Origin: Candidatus Aminicenantes bacterium UBA4085 | Lineage (GTDB): Bacteria; Acidobacteriota; Aminicenantia; Aminicenantales; UBA4085 | DNA: 10,299 nucleotides | Direction: 5' to 3' | NCBI GenBank assembly: GCA_002383325.1 | Contig: DFYJ01000114.1 | Coordinates: 34,865 to 45,163, forward strand | Shown: positions 5,985 to 10,299 of the stretch, piece after piece | Layout of the letters: each line of letters begins with the position of its first letter | How positions within the stretch are numbered: the stretch's first letter is position 1 | The notes under the pieces: generated by a model | The model's database searches: none | Told to the model about the DNA's origin: nothing | What the model saw: the letters and a program-made list of their open reading frames with translations, nothing else | Position numbers and translations under genes: made by a program

Positions 5985-6550
5985 CGGGGTAGATACTCGC
6001 GCGCTTTTTGGGCGATCGAAGCAGGGTAGAGCGGGGCCAGGCGCCGCACTTCAGCGGGATTGATCTTATCCGGATCGTCAATTTCCGGGCGGATGCCGAA
6101 ATAGAGGCAGTCGAGGAGCGCTCGTTCGGGGCCGGCCAGGGCGGGCGCCGGAGATGCGGCACCGCGGATCCCATCGAGGTTGAAGAACAGGGCGGGCTTC
6201 ATGGCATGATACCGGAATTCGAGGCCGGCGGCCTTGCGGCTGTAATTGAGCCGAGCGACGGAGAGGATGGCGCGACGGGACTGGAATGAGGCGCCGTGCC
6301 AGTCGAGCGCCGATTGCAGCGAGACGTAGGACGGGGAGATGATGAGATTGGCCAGCTCGAACGGATCATAGTCCGGCGACAGGGCGAAATAGCCGCGGGC
6401 GATCCGCAACAGGAGGCCCCGGTCGGTCATTCTTTTTGCGGCGATCTGCGAGGTCGCGGGCTTCAGCCGCCAGAGGCGCCGCAGATCACCCAGGGAAAAG
6501 ACCGTCCGTCCGGATAGCGACAGGGATTGCAGGCGCACCGCATCGGTCAT
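5981..6550 (-). CDS. abiEi: AbiEi-family antitoxin / transcriptional autoregulator
   Basis: This is the antitoxin of the AbiE pair. Known AbiEi proteins have an N-terminal winged helix that binds inverted repeats in their own promoter and a C-terminal antitoxin domain. Here FSLGDLRRLWRLKPATSQIA, then AAKRMTDRGLLLRIARGYFAL (about residues 18-58), reads as a winged helix with its wing. FELANLIISPSYVSLQSALD follows, then the C-terminal family core with PERALLDCLYFG. I place the start at ATG 6550, giving 189 residues, because AGAGGT lies about 5-6 bases ahead of it. The longer frame from TTG 6634 begins inside the -35 box of the gene's own promoter and so cannot be transcribed from that promoter. 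The stop overlaps abiEii by ATGA. Repeat copy D lies just behind the promoter. Confidence 0.87.
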   Translation of the reverse strand: MTDAVRLQSLSLSGRTVFSLGDLRRLWRLKPATSQIAAKRMTDRGLLLRIARGYFALSPDYDPFELANLIISPSYVSLQSALDWHGASFQSRRAILSVARLNYSRKAAGLEFRYHAMKPALFFNLDGIRGAASPAPALAGPERALLDCLYFGIRPEIDDPDKINPAEVRRLAPLYPASIAQKAREYLPR

Positions 6551-6585
6551 GTGGACCTCTGCGATGTCGTATGCGCGATAATAGG

Positions 6586-6607
6586 ATACATATCTGTACA
6601 TTAGTAT
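6586..6607. promoter_or_regulatory. Candidate AbiEi operator (22-bp imperfect palindrome)
   Basis: The 22 bases from 6586 (ATAC) to 6607 (GTAT) match their own reverse complement at 14 of 22 positions. They overlap the -10 box and the predicted transcription start of abiEi. AbiEi proteins are known to repress their own promoter through inverted repeats, so this is a reasonable operator candidate. Smaller TACA/TGTA half-sites occur inside it. Confidence 0.4.
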
Positions 6608-6634
6608 TGTAAGTCTGGCGCGGCGGCGTGTCAA
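6606..6634 (-). promoter_or_regulatory. Promoter of abiEi-abiEii
   Basis: On the minus strand a perfect TTGACA (6634-6629) is followed by a 17-base spacer and TACAAT (6611-6606). Transcription would start near 6599, leaving a leader of about 49 bases with AGAGGT before ATG 6550. This is one of the best sigma-70-like promoters in the window. Confidence 0.75.
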
Positions 6635-6645
6635 GCGCTACAGAT

Positions 6646-6690
6646 GGGGTCAGGTCTTAACATTAAACATTTCTGTGCAGACCTGACCCC
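6646..6690. repeat. 45-bp palindromic element, copy D (complete)
   Basis: The 12-bp arms GGGGTCAGGTCT (6646-6657) and AGACCTGACCCC (6679-6690) are identical to copy A and the total length is the same (45). The 21-base centre differs from copy A at 6 positions. The copy lies upstream of abiEi and closes the run of TA modules on the right. A GC palindrome (CCGGCCGG) follows its right arm. Confidence 0.85.
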
Positions 6691-6710
6691 CGGCCGGGGT
6701 GATTCGGAAA

Positions 6711-6746
6711 GCTCGAACGGCGCGTGGGCTCGAAAAGTGTACCGGC
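6711..6746 (+). repeat. Right copy of the island-bracketing direct repeat
   Basis: CGAAAAGTGTACCGGC at 6731-6746 is identical to 2240-2255, in the same orientation and 4.49 kb away. GCTC and AACGGCG upstream are shared with small gaps. It lies 50 bases before the SNF2 helicase start codon. Confidence 0.55.
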
Positions 6747-6795
6747 ACGGTGGACGCACCGAGGATGCATTTTGATAGAATAGCCCCGGCCGGCC

Positions 6796-9615
6796 ATGAA
6801 ACCGTCGAACGAACCCGGGCTCACCACCTATCCGGAGATTGCGCTTTCACCCGCCGGGCATCTATATCTCGTCGACTCTCAAACTCCCCCGGATGCCCCC
6901 GATACATCGGCCGGCTCCTCGGCCTTGCGCCGTCTGCAACGGCTTTGGGCGGAGGACCCGGCCGCCGGGCTGTTCGAGGCGGCCGGGGCTTCCTGGCACG
7001 AAGCATCCGCCCCGAGCCTGCGCTTCTGGCGGGATTTTACCCGCCTGTTCCTGACCGCACTCTGCCATACAGCGGGATGGGAGGCCGTCCTTGCCGCGCG
7101 CGTCCAGGAGCCTGCCGCGGGCGATCTGCAGGCTCTGATCGACCGCATCCCCCCGATGAAAGGGCAGGAGTACCTATCGCCGGAAGTCCTGCTTCGGCTT
7201 TGGCGCGGCCTGGAGGCCAGGGCCCGCTTGGATGCCGCCGCCCGCGAAGGGGGCCTTGCCGCCTGGCTTCGATCGCTTGACCCGAACTGGCGCCTCGTGG
7301 GCCGCGTGACCTTCCATCTGGCCGAGAACAAGCGCGATCCCGCCTTCCCCTTCGCCTTCTTGGCCACTTACACCGAGCGCCTGTCCGACCAATCCAGGCC
7401 GCAATACATCCCGCTCGGCCGCGCCCTCCAGGAATATGCGGGCCGGAGCAACCGGCAAGCCCTGCTTCAGCTTCTCTCGCCCGTGCAAGCGGCGTCAGAG
7501 CGGAGCCCGCTGGCCAAAGAGCTGGTAGAGTCCGGCGCAATTTACGGGCCGCAGGCCTGGACGCCGGCCGATGCCTATCGCTTCCTGCGTGAGGTCCCCG
7601 TCTTCGAGGCCTGCGGTCTGATCGTCCGCGTGCCGGATTGGTGGAAGGGCGGGCGGCCGGCCCGACCCAAAATCCAGGCCGTGATCGGCCAGAAGAAGGC
7701 CAACGTCTTAGGCCTAGACTCGCTGCTCGACTTCTCCGTGCAGGCGACGCTCGACGGACAGACGCTGTCCGCCGAGGAATGGGCCTCGCTCCTCGCGTCG
7801 GCGGCCGGGCTCGTCTCTCTGCGCGGCCAGTGGGTGGAGGTGGATCCCGAGCGGCTGGCCGAGCTGATGAGCCACTGGAAGCGGATCGAGCGCACGGCGG
7901 GCCGGGACGGGTTGAGCTTTCTCCGTGCCATGCGCCTGCTTTCCGGCGCCGAGGGGCTCGAGGGTGCAGGCGTCTCAACCGGCGATGCGGGGGTGGACGG
8001 TGCCTCGCCCGAGTGGTGCGGTGTTGAGGCCGGCCGCGCCCTTTCCGCCGTGCTCGAAGATATGAGGCGGCCCGAAGGGCGGGCGGACGCCGATCCGGGC
8101 GCCGAGCTCCGGACCGCTTTACGCCCTTACCAACGGGAAGGCGTCGCCTGGCTCCATTTCCTGATGCGGCTCGGCCTGGGGGCCTGCTTGGCCGACGACA
8201 TGGGCCTCGGCAAGACCATTCAGCTGATCGCTCTCCTGCTCGTTCTCCGGCGCGAACCGGGGCCGGATGCAGCGACCGGGGGCTTGTCTATCGCGGCGGG
8301 GAAACGACCGGCAAGCGCCCCCGTCAGCCCGCCCATCAGCCTGCTCGTCGTCCCGGCCTCGCTGGTGGCCAATTGGAAGGCCGAAATCGAGCGGTTCGCG
8401 CCGACCCTGCGCGTCCTTTACGCCCACCCGTCCGAAACGCCCGTGGCGGAGTGGGCCGACCGGCTCGCGGGCCGCTCCGGGCCGCTCGACCTGGTGATCA
8501 CGACCTACGGCGTGTTGCAGCGGATGCCCGCCCTCAAGGCGCGCCGCTACGACCTGGCGGCCCTGGACGAGGCGCAGGCCATAAAGAACCCGAACACCCG
8601 TCAGACGCGGGCCGTCAAGGAGATCGCTGCCCGCACGCGCGTCGTTCTGACCGGGACGCCGATCGAGAACAGCCTGGCCGACCTGTGGTCGATTTTCGAT
8701 TTCCTTAACCCCGGGCTGCTCGGCTCGGCCCGGTCGTTCGGTGCTTATGCCAAGGCGCTCGCCGGGCGGGGGGCGCAGGGCTATGGGCCGCTGCGCAACC
8801 TCGTGCGGCCGTATATCCTGCGCCGGCTGAAGACCGACAAGAGCGTTATCGCCGACCTGCCCGATAAGACCGAGGTGCGGGCCTTCTGCCCCCTGACCCC
8901 GGCCCAGGCCGCGCTCTACCAACGCACCGTGCAGGAACTCGAGCGGTGCTTGGCGCAAAGCGAGGGCATCGAACGGCGGGGCATCGTGCTGGCCGCGATC
9001 ATGCGCTTTAAGCAGGTCTGCAATCATCCCGCCCATGCTCTGGACGACGGCGACTACGCGGCGGGGCGGAGCGGCAAATTCGGCCGATTGCGGGAGATCT
9101 GCGAGGAGCTGGCGGCGCGGCAGGAGAAGGCGCTGGTTTTCACCCAGTTCCGCGAAATCGCAGGCCCGCTGGCGGCCTTTCTGGCCGAGGTGTTTGGGCG
9201 GCCGGGGCTTGTCCTGCACGGCGGAACGCCCGTGGCCCGGAGGCGGGGCCTCGTGGAAGAGTTCCAGCGCGAGGGCGGCCCGCCGTTCTTCGTCCTCTCG
9301 CTCAAGGCGGGAGGGACGGGCCTGAACCTGACGGCGGCAGGGCATGTGATCCACTTCGACCGCTGGTGGAACCCCGCGGTCGAGAATCAGGCTACGGACC
9401 GGGCCTTCCGGATTGGACAGACCAAGAACGTCATGGTTCACAAGTTCGTCTGCCGGGGCACGATCGAAGAGCGCATCGACGCCATGATCACCGAGAAGAC
9501 GGATCTGGCGCGGGACGTGATCGAGGCCGGGGCGGAGCGGCGGCTGACCGAGATGCCCGACCGGGAGCTGATCGATTTTGTGGCCCTGGACATCCGCAGG
9601 GCCGTAGGCGAATAG
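6796..9615 (+). CDS. SNF2-family DNA translocase/helicase with SNF2-associated N-terminal domain
   Basis: This is an ATP-driven double-strand DNA translocase of the SNF2 group (superfamily 2). Residues 1 to about 440 contain the bacterial SNF2-associated domain (DUF3670-like), ending in GLDSLLDFSVQATLDGQTLS and LRGQWVEVDPERLAELMSHW. The motor follows. Motif I is DDMGLGKT at 467-474, motif II is DEAQ at 591-594, motif III is LTGTPIEN from 618, motif V is GGTGLNLT at 839-846, and motif VI is QATDRAFRIGQ at 865-875. All key residues are present in 939 residues. Two Gly/Ala/Pro-rich inserts occur (about 7941-8040 and 8255-8340). ATG 6796 is the first possible start because TAG at 6781 closes the frame. 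No clear ribosome site precedes it; TAGAAT at 6776 may be a -10 box giving a very short leader. A SWIM-protein gene follows 31 bases downstream, and the two are probably co-expressed. Confidence 0.93.
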   Translation: MKPSNEPGLTTYPEIALSPAGHLYLVDSQTPPDAPDTSAGSSALRRLQRLWAEDPAAGLFEAAGASWHEASAPSLRFWRDFTRLFLTALCHTAGWEAVLAARVQEPAAGDLQALIDRIPPMKGQEYLSPEVLLRLWRGLEARARLDAAAREGGLAAWLRSLDPNWRLVGRVTFHLAENKRDPAFPFAFLATYTERLSDQSRPQYIPLGRALQEYAGRSNRQALLQLLSPVQAASERSPLAKELVESGAIYGPQAWTPADAYRFLREVPVFEACGLIVRVPDWWKGGRPARPKIQAVIGQKKANVLGLDSLLDFSVQATLDGQTLSAEEWASLLASAAGLVSLRGQWVEVDPERLAELMSHWKRIERTAGRDGLSFLRAMRLLSGAEGLEGAGVSTGDAGVDGASPEWCGVEAGRALSAVLEDMRRPEGRADADPGAELRTALRPYQREGVAWLHFLMRLGLGACLADDMGLGKTIQLIALLLVLRREPGPDAATGGLSIAAGKRPASAPVSPPISLLVVPASLVANWKAEIERFAPTLRVLYAHPSETPVAEWADRLAGRSGPLDLVITTYGVLQRMPALKARRYDLAALDEAQAIKNPNTRQTRAVKEIAARTRVVLTGTPIENSLADLWSIFDFLNPGLLGSARSFGAYAKALAGRGAQGYGPLRNLVRPYILRRLKTDKSVIADLPDKTEVRAFCPLTPAQAALYQRTVQELERCLAQSEGIERRGIVLAAIMRFKQVCNHPAHALDDGDYAAGRSGKFGRLREICEELAARQEKALVFTQFREIAGPLAAFLAEVFGRPGLVLHGGTPVARRRGLVEEFQREGGPPFFVLSLKAGGTGLNLTAAGHVIHFDRWWNPAVENQATDRAFRIGQTKNVMVHKFVCRGTIEERIDAMITEKTDLARDVIEAGAERRLTEMPDRELIDFVALDIRRAVGE

Positions 9616-9633
9616 CGAGCCGGGCGAGCGAAG

Positions 9634-9638
9634 AGGAG
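9634..9638 (+). promoter_or_regulatory. Ribosome binding site of the SWIM gene
   Basis: AGGAG, within AGAGGAG, lies 8 bases before ATG 9647. It fixes the start of the SWIM-protein gene, whose unusual Arg/Gly/Tyr-rich N-terminus might otherwise be doubted. Confidence 0.75.
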
Positions 9639-9646
9639 CACGCGAT

Positions 9647-10299
9647 ATGAGGCGACGGCGCGGCGGGTATGGCGGATATGGTCGATACAATCGAGACGGC
9701 GGCTACTGGCCCCGCTATGTGCCGGTCGCCGAACGGCGCGCGAAGGTCCAGCGGCAGGTTGAGAAGCAGAGGAAGAAGGGCGAAACGCTCGACCCCGTCC
9801 GCATCGAGGGCCGCGCCATCGCCCGCACGTTCTGGGGCCAGGCCTGGTGCCGGCATCTGGAGTCGCACGGCGATTACGATAACCGCTTGCCGAGGGGGCG
9901 CTCCTACCTGCGCAACGGCTCGGTCTGCGACCTGAAGATCGAGCCGGGGCGGGTCAGGGCCCGCGTCGCGGGGTCGCGGCTTTACGCCGTCGACATCGGG
10001 ATCAAGAAACTACCGGGGCCGCGCTGGGCCGTGATCAAGAAAGCCTGCACGGGCGGCATCGCCACCGCGGTCGAGCTGTTGAAGGGCAGGCTGTCGAACG
10101 CGGTGATGACCGTCATTACCCATCGGACCGAAGGGCTGTTCCCGCGCCCGGTCGAGATCGAGATGCGCTGCTCGTGTCCTGATTACGCGACGATGTGCAA
10201 GCACGTGGCGGCGACGTTGTACGGGGTCGGGGCCCGGCTGGACGACCGGCCCGAGCTCCTGTTCGTCCTGAGGGGGGTAGACCATCTCGAGATGATCGG
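9647..10299 (+). CDS. SWIM zinc-finger protein, partial (3' end outside window)
   Basis: The frame from ATG 9647 is open to the window end (217 codons). FWGQAWCRHLESHGDYDNRL (62-81), then RGRSYLRNGSVCDLKI, is a conserved block of bacterial SWIM-family partners of SNF2 helicases. The SWIM zinc motif CxCx6CxH is complete as CSCPDYATMCKH (Cys175, Cys177, Cys184, His186), followed by VAATLYGVGARLDDRPELLF. SWIM domains bind zinc and are thought to contact DNA or proteins, so the protein probably assists the SNF2 motor encoded 31 bases upstream; the biological task of such pairs is not established. The first 21 residues (MRRRRGGYGGYGRYNRDGGY and on) are Arg/Gly/Tyr-rich and look disordered and nucleic-acid binding. 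The start is supported by AGGAG 8 bases ahead. The family is secure; the end is missing. Confidence 0.9.
   Translation, partial: MRRRRGGYGGYGRYNRDGGYWPRYVPVAERRAKVQRQVEKQRKKGETLDPVRIEGRAIARTFWGQAWCRHLESHGDYDNRLPRGRSYLRNGSVCDLKIEPGRVRARVAGSRLYAVDIGIKKLPGPRWAVIKKACTGGIATAVELLKGRLSNAVMTVITHRTEGLFPRPVEIEMRCSCPDYATMCKHVAATLYGVGARLDDRPELLFVLRGVDHLEMI

Noticed and set aside
5634..6289. Plus-strand open frames opposite abiEii and abiEi
   Set aside because: They are acidic/Gly-rich shadow frames opposite genes with intact catalytic motifs and proper starts.
3621..6690. CRISPR array from the repeated GGGGTCAGGTCT units
   Set aside because: Spacings are hundreds to over a thousand bases with genes between; the copies are single palindromes, not a regular repeat-spacer array.
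8119..9690. Long open frame on the minus strand opposite the SNF2 motor domain (over 500 codons)
   Set aside because: It is antisense to a fully motif-bearing helicase; its Arg/Pro/Gly/His-rich composition is that of GC-rich antisense shadow and it has no family motif.
1..10299. tRNA or rRNA genes, for example a tRNA as an island insertion site
   Set aside because: I saw no cloverleaf-like sequence with TTCGA-type arms or rRNA-like conserved stretch near either island border; a dedicated tRNA scan would settle it.

Overview
The window is about 10.3 kb of GC-rich bacterial chromosome. The GDP-fucose genes, the Shine-Dalgarno sites and the toxin-antitoxin (TA) gene families are all bacterial. 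The sequence alone does not fix the phylum. The overall style (high GC, many TA modules, dispersed GGGGTCAGGTCT palindromes) would fit an uncultivated lineage such as Acidobacteriota/Aminicenantota, but that is only a guess.

Left part (1-1591, + strand): the 3' half of gmd (GDP-mannose 4,6-dehydratase) followed by fcl (GDP-L-fucose synthase). Together these form a complete GDP-mannose to GDP-L-fucose pathway for surface glycans. A 770-base stretch without a convincing gene follows (1592-2361). It holds a 163-bp unit with 13-bp perfect inverted ends, five same-strand CGTCAA motifs, a strong intrinsic terminator at 2001-2046, and a 16-bp sequence that recurs at 6731.

Middle part (2362-6634) is an accessory island. 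In order it contains: an intact AAA_14/DUF4143 ATPase (+); a decayed second DUF4143 ATPase (-); the C-terminal stub of a PIN-domain toxin (+); an intact MntA/HepT (MNT-HEPN) module (+); and an intact AbiEi/AbiEii module (-). Both intact TA pairs overlap by ATGA. Four copies of one palindromic element (GGGGTCAGGTCT...AGACCTGACCCC; two of them complete 45-mers) lie at the module boundaries near 3621, 4070, 5178 and 6646. Two of the copies supply the stop codon of the neighbouring gene. A direct repeat (CGAAAAGTGTACCGGC, at 2240 and 6731) brackets the whole island.

Right part (6796-10299, + strand): a 939-residue SNF2-family helicase with its associated N-terminal domain, then a SWIM zinc-finger protein running off the window. 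These two are probably one functional unit acting on DNA.

Overall picture (inference): a cassette-like run of toxin/ATPase modules, some intact and some broken, separated by a shared palindromic repeat and inserted between a sugar-nucleotide operon and a SNF2-SWIM operon. The repeat-bounded organisation is the most unusual feature. The individual families are known.
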